Shown in pieces: positions 34,992-43,391 of a stretch of 64,000 nt of DNA. The notes beneath the pieces were generated by a model that was not told the DNA's origin, made no database searches, and saw nothing but the letters and a program-made list of their open reading frames with translations. The number at the start of each line of letters is the position of its first letter. The stretch's first letter is position 1. Both the position numbers and the translations under genes were made by a program. Source of the DNA: Aliishimia ponticola (GTDB taxonomy: Bacteria; Pseudomonadota; Alphaproteobacteria; Rhodobacterales; Rhodobacteraceae); the NCBI RefSeq assembly GCF_004803475.1, contig NZ_SRKY01000001.1, positions 1 to 64,000 of the forward strand. Direction: 5' to 3'.

Positions 34992-36053
34992 ATGGAATAC
35001 CTGATCGATAGTCTTGGCGACGCGGGCGCGCTGGCCCTTGCTGGCGCGCTTGTCGGGCTGCTTTTCGGCATCTTCGCCGAGCGGTCCGAGTTTTGCCTGC
35101 GCGCCTCCACCGTCGAGGTCGCCGAGGGCCGCCCGGCGGGGCGGCTTGCGGTCTGGTTGCTGGCATTTTTCGCCGCGCTGGGCACGGTCCAGCTTGCGCA
35201 ATTCGTGGGGCTGATGGACTTGGGCGAAGCGCGCGCGCTGGCCGCCACCGGCAGTATGAGCGGGGCGATTATCGGCGGCTTGATGTTCGGGGTCGGCATG
35301 ATCCTTGCACGGGGCTGTGCCTCGCGCCTGCTGGTGCTGGCGTCGACGGGCAATCTGCGGGCGCTGGTTTCCGGCCTGATCCTGACGCTGGTGGCGCAAA
35401 CGGCCTATAAGGGCGTGCTGAGCCCGTCGCGGGAGTATCTGTCGGGGTTATGGACGGTGCCGGGCGGCCCGGCGCGCTCCCTGGCGGCGCAATTGGGTCT
35501 GGGGCAGGGGCTGGCAGCAGCGCTGGCCCTTGCGGGCTTTGCCGCCGCGTGGTGGTTCGCCGCGCGCTGCGAGGTGTCGCGCGGCAAACGGCTGATGGCC
35601 GCCGGGGTCGGGCTGGCGGTCATGCTTGGCTGGCTCCTGACCTATCTCATCGCGCAGACCTCGTTCGAGGTGGTCCCGATCTCGTCCGTGACCTTCACTG
35701 GCCCGGCCACCGATACGCTGATGGTGCTGGTGGATCAGCCCGGCATCACCCTGTCATTCGGGATCGGGCTGGTGCCCGGCGTCGCCATTGGCGCGGGGGC
35801 CAGCGCGCTTTTCGCCCGCCGGTGGGCGATCCAGCGCTTTGGCGCCAACACGCCGATGGAGCGTTACTTGCTGGGCGCGGTCCTGATGGGGTTCGGCGCA
35901 ATGCTGGCCGGGGGCTGCGCTGTCGGCGCGGGCCTGTCGGGCGGCGCGGCGCTGTCGCTGACTGCATGGCTGGCCGTCTTCTGCATGTGGGTCGGCGCCA
36001 TGGCGACACATCTGCTGCTTGCACGCACCACGGCCCTGCGCCCGGTGGCCTGA
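34992..36053 (+). CDS. YeeE/YedE (SoxT-like) sulfur transporter, second copy
   Basis: A 353-residue membrane protein with many hydrophobic helices and the family motifs RSEFCLRAS, LARGCASRLLVLASTGNLRAL and GGCAVGAGLSGG. It lies 63 bases after hemA on the same strand. It is a paralogue of the protein at 21120-22175 but clearly diverged. It presumably moves thiosulfate or a related sulfur species. A hairpin between it and the convergent rhodanese gene may end the transcript. Confidence 0.85.
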   Translation: MEYLIDSLGDAGALALAGALVGLLFGIFAERSEFCLRASTVEVAEGRPAGRLAVWLLAFFAALGTVQLAQFVGLMDLGEARALAATGSMSGAIIGGLMFGVGMILARGCASRLLVLASTGNLRALVSGLILTLVAQTAYKGVLSPSREYLSGLWTVPGGPARSLAAQLGLGQGLAAALALAGFAAAWWFAARCEVSRGKRLMAAGVGLAVMLGWLLTYLIAQTSFEVVPISSVTFTGPATDTLMVLVDQPGITLSFGIGLVPGVAIGAGASALFARRWAIQRFGANTPMERYLLGAVLMGFGAMLAGGCAVGAGLSGGAALSLTAWLAVFCMWVGAMATHLLLARTTALRPVA

Positions 36054-36072
36054 CACCGCCAAGGTGGCGGTG
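36054..36072. other. hairpin between convergent genes
   Basis: CACCGCCA-AGG-TGGCGGTG, a perfect eight-pair stem directly after the YeeE/YedE stop codon. It has no T run in either direction. It is a possible weak terminator or mRNA end protector. Confidence 0.5.
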
Positions 36073-36090
36073 CCCGGCAACAGCCCCCGT

Positions 36091-36510
36091 CTAAGGCCGG
36101 TAGGCCGCGTCTTGCAGCCAGCCGTGATACCCGCCCTGAAGGATCAGCACGTTGTCCATCCCCGCGACCCGCAGCCCGAACCCGGCCTGCGCGGACAGCG
36201 CCCCGGTATTGCAGAACAAGATCACCTTGCGATCCTGCGGCAGTTCATCGACACGGGCGAACAGGGTGCGCCACTCCATGTGATGTGCGCCGGGAATGGT
36301 CCCCTGCGCCACCTGCGCCTCGCTGCGCGTGTCGATAAAGGTCACGGCATCGAAGATGTCCTGCGTCAGCTGCTGCGGCAGGATGATCCTGGCCTCATAA
36401 GGCGCGAAATCGGCGTAGTCCTGCATTGTACCAAGCAAATCCGCTTCCTCGGCAGCGACCGGCGTGGACAGGCCAAGCGCAATCAGGGCTGCGCGCAGGA
36501 TCATTCCCAT
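36091..36510 (-). CDS. periplasmic rhodanese-domain protein
   Basis: A 139-residue single rhodanese domain with an N-terminal signal peptide (ILRAALIALGLSTPVAA). The active-site loop is CNTGALSA with the persulfide cysteine C100, and the CH2-like motif is FIDTRSEAQVAQG. It may shuttle sulfane sulfur in the periplasm. An ATG at 36504 overlaps the upstream stop (ATGA) and is an equally good start. It is the last gene of a three-gene leftward unit headed by an SoxR-type operator. Confidence 0.86.
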   Translation of the reverse strand: MGMILRAALIALGLSTPVAAEEADLLGTMQDYADFAPYEARIILPQQLTQDIFDAVTFIDTRSEAQVAQGTIPGAHHMEWRTLFARVDELPQDRKVILFCNTGALSAQAGFGLRVAGMDNVLILQGGYHGWLQDAAYRP

Positions 36511-37457
36511 TCCATCTGCTCATACACGCGGCCTGCATTCTTGGTCGCAAGTTCCTCGAACGTGTCGAGATTGGCATAGGGCGATTGGTCCACGTAATAG
36601 GCCTCTGCCAAATCGCCACCCGCATCGATATGCGCGCGGATTTGGCCGCGCAGATATTCAAGGTAGCCCTTGGTGTAGCGACGCACCTGGTCCATGTTGG
36701 TCGGATGCCCATGCCCGGGGATCACATAGGTCGCGCCCAGTGGTTCGAACGCGCTGTCCCATGTTTCCAGCCAATCGGCGGTGATCGTATCCTCGAAGAT
36801 CGGCAGCATCCGCTCATGGAAGGCCATGTCGCCCGCGATGACGAGGCTTTGTTCCGGCAGCCAGACAGAGATATCGCCGGGGCTATGCGCCGGACCAAGA
36901 TAGCGCACCTCGATTGGGAAATCGCCGAAATCGACGGTATAGCTGTCGCTAAAGGTCTGGGTCGGGCCTTGCAGATAGGTGCCTTCGGACTTGTCGCGAT
37001 TATAACGCTCCATCCCCGCAAGGATCTGCGCGCCATATTCCTCGAACTCGTGCGCCGCGTCCTCATGGGCAAGGATCGGTACGCCCTGTTCCGCCCAGTA
37101 GGAATTGCCCAGCATCGCGTGGCCCTGACCGTTCTCGTCGATGACCAGTTTCACCGGTTGGTCGGTAACCTGCCGGATTTCATCATGCAAGGCTTTGGCA
37201 AGGATATAGGCCGCGCCGCCATTCACCACGACCACACCGTCGCCCGTGACGATAAAGCTGAGATTGTTGTTATGCCCGGTATTCTCATAGGTCGGTGGCG
37301 CTGTGGCACCAATCGCCGACCAGACATACGGGATCACCTCGACCGGTTTCGAATATAGCGGCGAGCCGGGATATTGATCCGCGATATCCTCGCTGGCGAG
37401 GGACAGGGCAGGCAGTGCGGCGGTCAAAGCCGCGAGACAACAGGTCAGGCGCATCAT
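36501..37457 (-). CDS. metallo-beta-lactamase-fold protein with altered metal motif (SoxH-like)
   Basis: A 318-residue exported protein of the MBL fold (signal MMRLTCCLAALTAALPALSLA). The usual HxHxDH is replaced by ENGQGH at residues 108-113, just before AMLGN. The later ligands appear kept: GPAHSPGD, VIAGDMAF and PGHGHPT. It resembles the SoxH group found beside sox genes, whose reaction is unknown. The ATG at 37457 overlaps the upstream stop (ATGA), with AGGAGG ahead. Loss of the first metal half-site suggests a changed chemistry or a single metal. Confidence 0.78.
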   Translation of the reverse strand: MMRLTCCLAALTAALPALSLASEDIADQYPGSPLYSKPVEVIPYVWSAIGATAPPTYENTGHNNNLSFIVTGDGVVVVNGGAAYILAKALHDEIRQVTDQPVKLVIDENGQGHAMLGNSYWAEQGVPILAHEDAAHEFEEYGAQILAGMERYNRDKSEGTYLQGPTQTFSDSYTVDFGDFPIEVRYLGPAHSPGDISVWLPEQSLVIAGDMAFHERMLPIFEDTITADWLETWDSAFEPLGATYVIPGHGHPTNMDQVRRYTKGYLEYLRGQIRAHIDAGGDLAEAYYVDQSPYANLDTFEELATKNAGRVYEQMEWE

Positions 37458-38368
37458 GCGTCCTCCTGCACAAAGCGGTAGGCATCGCCAGCAAGCTCCA
37501 CCCGGCCCAAGCCGCCGCCGGGCAGGTGAAAGCCGACCGCGCGCATCTTTTCGTTTGCGAGCCGGTCCAGCAGTTGCATCCGTGTCTGCGCCGCCAGCGG
37601 GCCGTCCTGATCCGATCCGCTTTCCCAATCGGGGCGGGCGAAGGCCACATGGTGATTGCCAATCGCATCGCCGATCACCAGCGCGCTGTCAGACCCGTTG
37701 CGCAGTTCGAACGACATGTGGCCCGGCGTATGACCGTGGCTGGCGATGGACGCGATCCCCGGCAGGATTTCCTGACCCGGATCGAAGAATTCCACCATGC
37801 TTTCAAGCGCTTCCAGACGACGCTTGGCACCGACGGCAAAGGCCGCACGCGCGTCGCCAATGGTGTTCACCGTTTCGGGGTTCCACCAGTAATCCCACTC
37901 GGCCCGGCCCATCATATAGGTCGCTTCCGGCAAAAGCGGCTCGTCGAAATCGTCGAGCAGCCCCCAGATGTGATCTGGATGCGCATGGGTAAAGACCACA
38001 TGGGTTACATCCTCCGGGCTGATCCCGGCGGTTTCCATCCCCTCCAGCAAGGTGCCGGCAGTGGGCATGAAATCGGGGCCGGAGCCGATGTCGAACAGCA
38101 CCGTATTGGTGCCATCGCGATACAGCGCAAGGTTGCATTCCGGGGTCAATGGGCCGTCCGCAATGCCATATTGGTCAAGGATCGGGGCCAGCGCATCCTT
38201 GGGCATGGGCGCAAAGATGAAATCGGCGGGCAGGGTGAGATGACCGTCGCTGACGGTGGTCAGTGTGCCTGCGCCCAAAGGCACATTGGCAAGACTGCGA
38301 TGGGCAAACAGGGGGGACGTGGCAGCGGCAGCCGCCGCCTGCAAAAAGTGGCGCCGGGTAAGTGGCAT
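37454..38368 (-). CDS. metallo-beta-lactamase-fold hydrolase, Tat-exported
   Basis: A 304-residue hydrolase with an intact metal motif HAHPDH (residues 128-133) and later ligands in HGHTPGHMSF and VIGDAIG. The Tat signal PLTRRHFLQAAAAAA sends it to the periplasm. GGAGGAG precedes ATG 38368; a longer frame to 38446 would run through the operator. Possible roles are thiol-ester or persulfide hydrolysis related to Sox intermediates, inferred only from context. It heads the unit with the altered MBL protein and rhodanese. Confidence 0.82.
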   Translation of the reverse strand: MPLTRRHFLQAAAAAATSPLFAHRSLANVPLGAGTLTTVSDGHLTLPADFIFAPMPKDALAPILDQYGIADGPLTPECNLALYRDGTNTVLFDIGSGPDFMPTAGTLLEGMETAGISPEDVTHVVFTHAHPDHIWGLLDDFDEPLLPEATYMMGRAEWDYWWNPETVNTIGDARAAFAVGAKRRLEALESMVEFFDPGQEILPGIASIASHGHTPGHMSFELRNGSDSALVIGDAIGNHHVAFARPDWESGSDQDGPLAAQTRMQLLDRLANEKMRAVGFHLPGGGLGRVELAGDAYRFVQEDA

Positions 38369-38385
38369 GCGAAACTCCTCCAAAT

Positions 38386-38401
38386 ATTCGCATCCGAGAA
38401 T
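38386..38401. promoter_or_regulatory. SoxR operator candidate upstream of the MBL-rhodanese unit
   Basis: An exact ATTC-N8-GAAT box; the symmetry extends to ATATTC-N8-GAATAT (38384-38403). It lies directly upstream of the ribosome site of the leftward MBL gene, inside a 61-base gap. It matches the box at soxX and so probably places this unit under SoxR. Confidence 0.72.
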
Positions 38402-38429
38402 ATATCGCGCATCTCGATGCCGCAAGCCG

Positions 38430-39164
38430 TCAGGTGAGAAGATCACCGGGGCGGCAATCGGGCGGCACCGCTTGCGCCAGGCGCAGCATGTGCCAGCCGA
38501 TCACCAGATTGGAGGACAGGACCGGTAGGCCAAGACTGTCTTGCAGGCCGGGAATGATCTCGAAGCTGCGCAGATTGGTGCAGGACAGGAACACGGCATC
38601 CACCCCCGCACCTTGCACCAGGTTGTTGGCGGCACGGGCAATTGCGGCAGGGGCGATCCGGGCCACGCGCGCCTCATCCGCCTCTTCAAAGCTGCCAAAG
38701 ACCGGTGTGGCGATACCCTGATCTGCCAGCAGACTGCGCAGATGGGCAGAGACCTCTTCGACATAGGGCGACAGAAAGGCCAGCCGGGTCAAACCGGCTT
38801 GGCGGCAGGCCGCGATAAGCGCGGACACGGGCTCGGTCACATGGGCGGTCCGGACCCCGGCGTGGATCAATTCAGCGATCCGGGCCTGACCGATCTGCGC
38901 CGTCCCGGAGGTGCAGCCATAGCCGGTGACGGCCAGCGCGTCCGTACCCGGCAGCAGCGCGGCGGCCCCGGTCAGATGCGCTTCCATCCGGGCGAGCGTG
39001 TCGCGCGTAACCTCCGGCGCGGACGGCACGCGGTTGACGAACAGGCTTAGACTGCGGGGCAGGATTTGGCGCAGTTCCGTTTCGATGGTCTCATCGGTTT
39101 GCAGAACCACCAGCCCCATCGCCTTGCGCGGTGTCCCGATCAGATCATAGTGCAAAGCAGCCAT
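38430..39164 (-). CDS. Asp/Glu racemase-fold protein, EutA/maleate isomerase-like
   Basis: A 244-residue protein of the Asp/Glu racemase superfamily nearest the maleate isomerase, arylmalonate decarboxylase and EutA group. The catalytic cysteines are in VTGYGCTSGTA and VFLSCTNLRS. It lies 12 bases after the M24 gene. The trio with M24 and PLP lyase recalls ectoine utilisation (EutA, EutD, EutB), but sequence alone does not fix the substrate. No cyclodeaminase (EutC) or deacetylase (DoeB/EutE) is beside it. Confidence 0.72.
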   Translation of the reverse strand: MAALHYDLIGTPRKAMGLVVLQTDETIETELRQILPRSLSLFVNRVPSAPEVTRDTLARMEAHLTGAAALLPGTDALAVTGYGCTSGTAQIGQARIAELIHAGVRTAHVTEPVSALIAACRQAGLTRLAFLSPYVEEVSAHLRSLLADQGIATPVFGSFEEADEARVARIAPAAIARAANNLVQGAGVDAVFLSCTNLRSFEIIPGLQDSLGLPVLSSNLVIGWHMLRLAQAVPPDCRPGDLLT

Positions 39165-39176
39165 CGCGCGCCCTCT

Positions 39177-40319
39177 CTACAAGATCGGAATCTGGCGCGG
39201 CGCGGGCGCAGACAGATACGCCGCACCGATCTGCGTGATGACGATGTTTTCCTCGTGGACAATCATCCGACCGCCGGGCAACGGCGCGCTGGGCTCCAGC
39301 GTGAGGACCATGCCGGGGGTCAGTTCCGTCTGGTCGGCGGGGATCAGCGACGGCCATTCGGTCAGTTGCATCCCCAAGCCATGCCCCAGCCGTCCCGCGC
39401 CATTGGCATCGCCGATTACCTGCGCCATGGCGTGATACAGATCGGCGGCGCGGGCACCGGGACGGGCTGCGGCGAACCCGGCATCGCAGGCCTCAAGCGC
39501 GCAGGCATAGGCGGATCGAACCTCAGCCGTGGCCGGACCGACGCTGTAATTCCTGTCGAAATCGCAGAAATAGCCATCCTTGACCGCGCCGGTATCCAGC
39601 ATCAACACATCGCCCGCCACCAATGGCGCGTCACTGGCGGGAGAGATCACATCCGCATACCCACCCTGATCTGCCGCGCCCGCAAGGTACGACACCCAGT
39701 CCGCCCCTTCCTCAAGGCACAACATCTGAAACCGGCGAAACACCTCGGACAGGGCCACACCTGTTGCAGCGATTTCCGGCACGCGGGCAAAGGCGCGGTC
39801 GGCGATGGCGCAGGTGGTGCGAATGCGGGCGATCTCGGCCTCTGACTTGACCATGCGCAAATGCCGCAGAATGGCACCGTCGCCGGTGAAAACCCGATCC
39901 GGCAGCGCTGCTTGCAGGCGCGCCCAATCGTCCAGCGGCATCCGCAAATGGCTTTCCATCCCGCTGGGCAGGCCAATCCGCGCGCCTTTGGGCACGGCGC
40001 CGCGCAGGGTATCGGCCAAGAGCGACACGCCATCATCGGCGTAATCGGGGGCGGACCAACAGCGGATATCGCTGAACCAGCTTTGCTGCATCAGATGCAC
40101 GCCGATAGACGGGATGACCGCAATCGGATCGCCCGCGCTGGGCACGACCACGAACCAAGGCCGCGTCGGGCTTTCCCAAAAACGGGTGAGAAACCCGGTG
40201 AAATAGCGGACTTCCGGCTCTGTGGTCAAAAGCAGCGCCGTCAGATCATGCCCGGCCATGGCCTGCTGCGCGCGGTGCAGGCGGGCGCGGTACTCCTTGG
40301 GCGGAAAAAGCGCGGTCAT
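39177..40319 (-). CDS. M24-family metallopeptidase/hydrolase, EutD/DoeA-like
   Basis: A 380-residue creatinase/prolidase-fold enzyme. The C-terminal pita-bread domain has metal ligands in MLDTGAVKDGYFCDFDRN, LGHGLGMQLTEWPS, LTLEPSAPL and VHEENIVI. The N-terminal domain is the creatinase type (LLLTTEPEVRYFTGF). Ectoine hydrolases DoeA/EutD belong to this group, as do Xaa-Pro peptidases. Its ATG overlaps the PLP-lyase stop (ATGA). Confidence 0.78.
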   Translation of the reverse strand: MTALFPPKEYRARLHRAQQAMAGHDLTALLLTTEPEVRYFTGFLTRFWESPTRPWFVVVPSAGDPIAVIPSIGVHLMQQSWFSDIRCWSAPDYADDGVSLLADTLRGAVPKGARIGLPSGMESHLRMPLDDWARLQAALPDRVFTGDGAILRHLRMVKSEAEIARIRTTCAIADRAFARVPEIAATGVALSEVFRRFQMLCLEEGADWVSYLAGAADQGGYADVISPASDAPLVAGDVLMLDTGAVKDGYFCDFDRNYSVGPATAEVRSAYACALEACDAGFAAARPGARAADLYHAMAQVIGDANGAGRLGHGLGMQLTEWPSLIPADQTELTPGMVLTLEPSAPLPGGRMIVHEENIVITQIGAAYLSAPAPRQIPIL

Positions 40320-41356
40320 GTCGCGGCGGCTTCGCTAAGGATCGCCAGCACGCGGGATGTGGGCCCAAGCCCGAATTGACCGGGCTGCGCCGCAATCAGC
40401 GCCGCCACGCCCGCCGCGCCAGAAGGGGTGGAGCCCATGTCGAAGCCCGCCGCCCAATCGGTGCCGCGCTGCGCCTCCTCCTCCGAGATCAGGGCGAAGT
40501 GGTCTGCGTCATGGGCCAGCCCCTTGAGCGCGATCAGCGACGGCTCTTTGCAATCTAGCCGCCCCATGATGGATACCGGCCCCTGCGTCGTCACCGGCGC
40601 GCAAGCTGCGATAGAGTCATGCAGCGCCGGGGCTGCGTCGGGTTCGACCACGACGATGATCGGGCTGTCGCCCCATTCTTTTCGTGCCATCGCGGCGGCT
40701 GCCCCGGCCAGGCCGCCGACACCGGCTTGAAGAAAGATGTGAGTCGGGGGCTGCGGGATTTGTTCGAACACTTCGGCCATCAGCTTGGTGTAGCCTTCCA
40801 TGAGGCGGTGCGGGCGATCCACGTAGCCGGGCCAGGAACTGTCCGACAGCAAGATCGCACCCTCATCCTGCGCGGCCTGCTGCGCCGCCGCCATGCTGTC
40901 CTCATAGGTTTCGCCCGCGCGCACCACTTGCGCGCCCAGATCACGCAGCCGGGCGGCAAAGCTTTCCGGCACTGTCTGGGACAGATAGATCACCGCCTGC
41001 GCCCCGAAGGCCGCGGCCCCGGCCGCCACCGACAGGCCGTGATTGCCGGCGCTCGCGGTGACATAGGTCTGACCGGCGGCGCGCCCATCCTCGTGATCGC
41101 AAGCGATCACATAGGCCGCCCCAAGCGCCTTGAAGCTGCCCAACCCCATACGGGGGCGTTCGTCCTTGATGTGCAGCGCGGCCACCCCGGCGGCCTTGGC
41201 AGCGGCGCGGGCATCGATCAGCGGGGTGGGTGGGGCCTCGCCGCAAAAGGTCGCGGTGCGCGCGGGGCGGTCTGAATCGACCGATGGCGCGGGAATCGAT
41301 TCGAGCGTCGGATGCGGCAACTGGCTGGCGCGATAGGGGTTCTGCATACTGTCCAT
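40316..41356 (-). CDS. PLP-dependent ammonia-lyase (diaminopropionate/threonine dehydratase type)
   Basis: A 346-residue fold-type II PLP enzyme. The PLP lysine is in GLGSFKALGAAY, the cofactor-binding ASAGNHGLSVA motif follows, and the glycine loop is QAGVGGLAGAAA. The overall look is closest to 2,3-diaminopropionate ammonia-lyase and EutB-type dehydratases. ATG 41356 (AGGG upstream) is chosen; ATG 41347 is possible. It is the first gene of the three-gene leftward unit. It would deaminate a hydroxy- or diamino acid released by the M24 enzyme. Confidence 0.75.
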   Translation of the reverse strand: MDSMQNPYRASQLPHPTLESIPAPSVDSDRPARTATFCGEAPPTPLIDARAAAKAAGVAALHIKDERPRMGLGSFKALGAAYVIACDHEDGRAAGQTYVTASAGNHGLSVAAGAAAFGAQAVIYLSQTVPESFAARLRDLGAQVVRAGETYEDSMAAAQQAAQDEGAILLSDSSWPGYVDRPHRLMEGYTKLMAEVFEQIPQPPTHIFLQAGVGGLAGAAAAMARKEWGDSPIIVVVEPDAAPALHDSIAACAPVTTQGPVSIMGRLDCKEPSLIALKGLAHDADHFALISEEEAQRGTDWAAGFDMGSTPSGAAGVAALIAAQPGQFGLGPTSRVLAILSEAAAT

Positions 41357-41477
41357 TTGGAAACCCTGCGGTATTGCGCCCATTCCCGCAATCATCGGCT
41401 GTGCAAACGGGACGAGTCGCGTTGACCTTCTGCCCGAAGTGGCTAGTCTGCAACCGCTGCAACATCTTGGGGGTTCT

Positions 41478-42590
41478 ATGAGGCTGGGTCCGCGTATCCT
41501 GTGGAGCGTCACGCTCGTTTTGGGCCTCGCCGCCTGTAGTTTGCCCCGTGGGGCCGCTCTCCAATCAGAGATTCTGTCAGACCGGAAGGCCGAGGCCGAA
41601 AGCGCGGCGGAATTCGCAGTGCACAAGGTCGACAAGGCGTTTCTGGACCGGCTTGAAAGCTGGCCTTCGACCGGGCCGCACCGCCGCTGGCTGGCGCATT
41701 CCCATAGCCGCGCCACCGATCTGATCGCGCCGGGCGATACGGTGAACGTGCAAATCTGGGACAGTAGCGAGAATTCGATTCTGACCTCGGAAGGGGAGCG
41801 CGTCGCGGATATCCGGGGCGTCAAGGTATCGCCGCAGGGAATGGTGTTCCTGCCCTATATCGGTCGCATCCGAATCGCGGGCATGACCGAAGAGGCCGCG
41901 CGCAACCGTATCCAGCGCGAAACCGAAAAAGCCGCGCCGCTGGCGCAGGTCATTCTGACGGTCGAGACCGGGGTGAAACGCTCTGCCGATCTTGTGGGCG
42001 GTGTGTCCGCACCGGGCAGCTACGATATTCCCGACAGCCATTTCACGCTGCTCAACCTGATCTCGGCGGGCGGCGGCGTATCGGAAAGCCTGCGCAACCC
42101 GCAAGTGTCCCTGATCCGGCGCGGCACGCGCTACACGACGTCTCTTGATACGGTGTATCAGAAGCCGGATGCCGATGTGGTGATCGCGGGAGGTGACAAG
42201 GTCATTATCGAACAGGATGATCGCTACTTCCGTGCGCTGGGCGCGACCGGGGGCGATGCGCTGCATTACTTCCCCTCTGAAAACCTGACCGCGCTGGATG
42301 CGCTCGCCTTGATCGGCGGGCTGGAGGCGTCACGCGCCGATCCCAAGGGCATCCTGATCTTCCGCGAATACGACGCCGACAAGGTGGGCGGCAGCGGGCC
42401 AGAGCAAGCGCGCACCGTCTTCGTGATCGACCTGACCTCTGCCGATGGCACCTTCAGCGCGGGCAAGTTCGACATCGCGCCCAAGGACACGGTTCTGGTC
42501 ACGGAAAGCCCGGTCACGAACGCGCGCACGATCTTCGGTCTGATTGGGTCCGCCTTCGGGCTGGTCAGCACCGTCAACAACAATACCTGA
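41478..42590 (+). CDS. polysaccharide export lipoprotein (Wza/KpsD family)
   Basis: A 370-residue outer-membrane export channel component. A signal peptide with lipobox LAAC at about residues 18-21 anchors it. The poly-export domain starts at IAPGDTVNVQIWDSS, and SLBB-type repeats follow (GVSAPGSYDI; ALGATGGDALHYF). GGGGG precedes ATG 41478. It leads the surface polysaccharide region, with a sugar transferase 15 bases downstream. Confidence 0.9.
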   Translation: MRLGPRILWSVTLVLGLAACSLPRGAALQSEILSDRKAEAESAAEFAVHKVDKAFLDRLESWPSTGPHRRWLAHSHSRATDLIAPGDTVNVQIWDSSENSILTSEGERVADIRGVKVSPQGMVFLPYIGRIRIAGMTEEAARNRIQRETEKAAPLAQVILTVETGVKRSADLVGGVSAPGSYDIPDSHFTLLNLISAGGGVSESLRNPQVSLIRRGTRYTTSLDTVYQKPDADVVIAGGDKVIIEQDDRYFRALGATGGDALHYFPSENLTALDALALIGGLEASRADPKGILIFREYDADKVGGSGPEQARTVFVIDLTSADGTFSAGKFDIAPKDTVLVTESPVTNARTIFGLIGSAFGLVSTVNNNT

Positions 42591-42605
42591 CCGCAGGCTC
42601 GGATA

Positions 42606-43262
42606 TTGCCAAAACCGCTGTTTCCTTCCGACCCGTTTCCACTGTCAAAGCGTCTGTTCGATCTGGCTCTTGTGCTGATCACAGCGCCGCTGACGCTGGC
42701 GATCGGGGCCGTGATCTGCGTGCTGCTGCTGGTGCGCGAAGGCCGCCCGATTTTCTACCGCGCCCATCGGTCGGGGCAGGGCGGGCGCGTGTTCAAGGCG
42801 TTGAAATTCCGCACCATGCGCGAATTGTCCGACGACGAGGACAACTCGGGCGTTTCCGGCGGGGACAAGACCTTTCGCATCTCGCGCTTCTCCGGCTTTC
42901 TGCGCCGCACCCGGCTGGATGAGTTGCCGCAGCTGGTGAACGTGCTGAAGGGCGATATGTCCCTTGTCGGGCCGCGCCCGCCCGATCCGGCCTATGTGGA
43001 CCGGTTCCCGGACATCTACGCCACGGTCCTGCGCAGCCGTCCGGGGCTGACGGGGCTGGCCACCTTGCACATGCACCGGTTCGAAGACCGGGTCCTGCGC
43101 GGGTGCACAACGGCGGCGGAAACCGATGCGGTCTATTGCCGCCGGTGCATCCCGCGCAAGGCCCGCCTTGACCTGATGTACCGCGAACGCATCCAGCGCC
43201 CCGGCGTGGTCTGCTATGACAGTCTGATCATCGCGCGCTCTGTCCGGTCGGTGCTGAAATAG
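42606..43262 (+). CDS. undecaprenyl-phosphate sugar transferase (WcaJ/ExoY-like)
   Basis: A 218-residue initiating glycosyltransferase that loads the first sugar phosphate on the lipid carrier. It has one N-terminal membrane helix (LFDLALVLITAPLTLAIGAV) and the catalytic block KFRTMR, RRTRLDELPQLVNVLKGDM and LVGPRPP. It lacks the long N-terminal membrane domain, as in ExoY-type short forms. The start appears to be TTG 42606; the C-terminal part has an unusual cysteine pair, YCRRC. Confidence 0.88.
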   Translation: MPKPLFPSDPFPLSKRLFDLALVLITAPLTLAIGAVICVLLLVREGRPIFYRAHRSGQGGRVFKALKFRTMRELSDDEDNSGVSGGDKTFRISRFSGFLRRTRLDELPQLVNVLKGDMSLVGPRPPDPAYVDRFPDIYATVLRSRPGLTGLATLHMHRFEDRVLRGCTTAAETDAVYCRRCIPRKARLDLMYRERIQRPGVVCYDSLIIARSVRSVLK

Positions 43263-43391
43263 GCTCGGCAACCTGTCGCCTGTTCCCCACAGACCACCAG
43301 CGAAACCGTGCCTCTGCCGCCCGAAAGAGTTGCGCGCTTACCCCCTGTTGAGTATGAAACCCGACGCGGGGCAGGCTTTTGGGACGTAGAA

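Noticed and set aside
36501-37457. Pseudogene status for the altered MBL protein
   Set aside because: The frame is intact, the signal peptide and later metal ligands are kept and translational overlaps on both sides are preserved, so it is more likely a functional variant.
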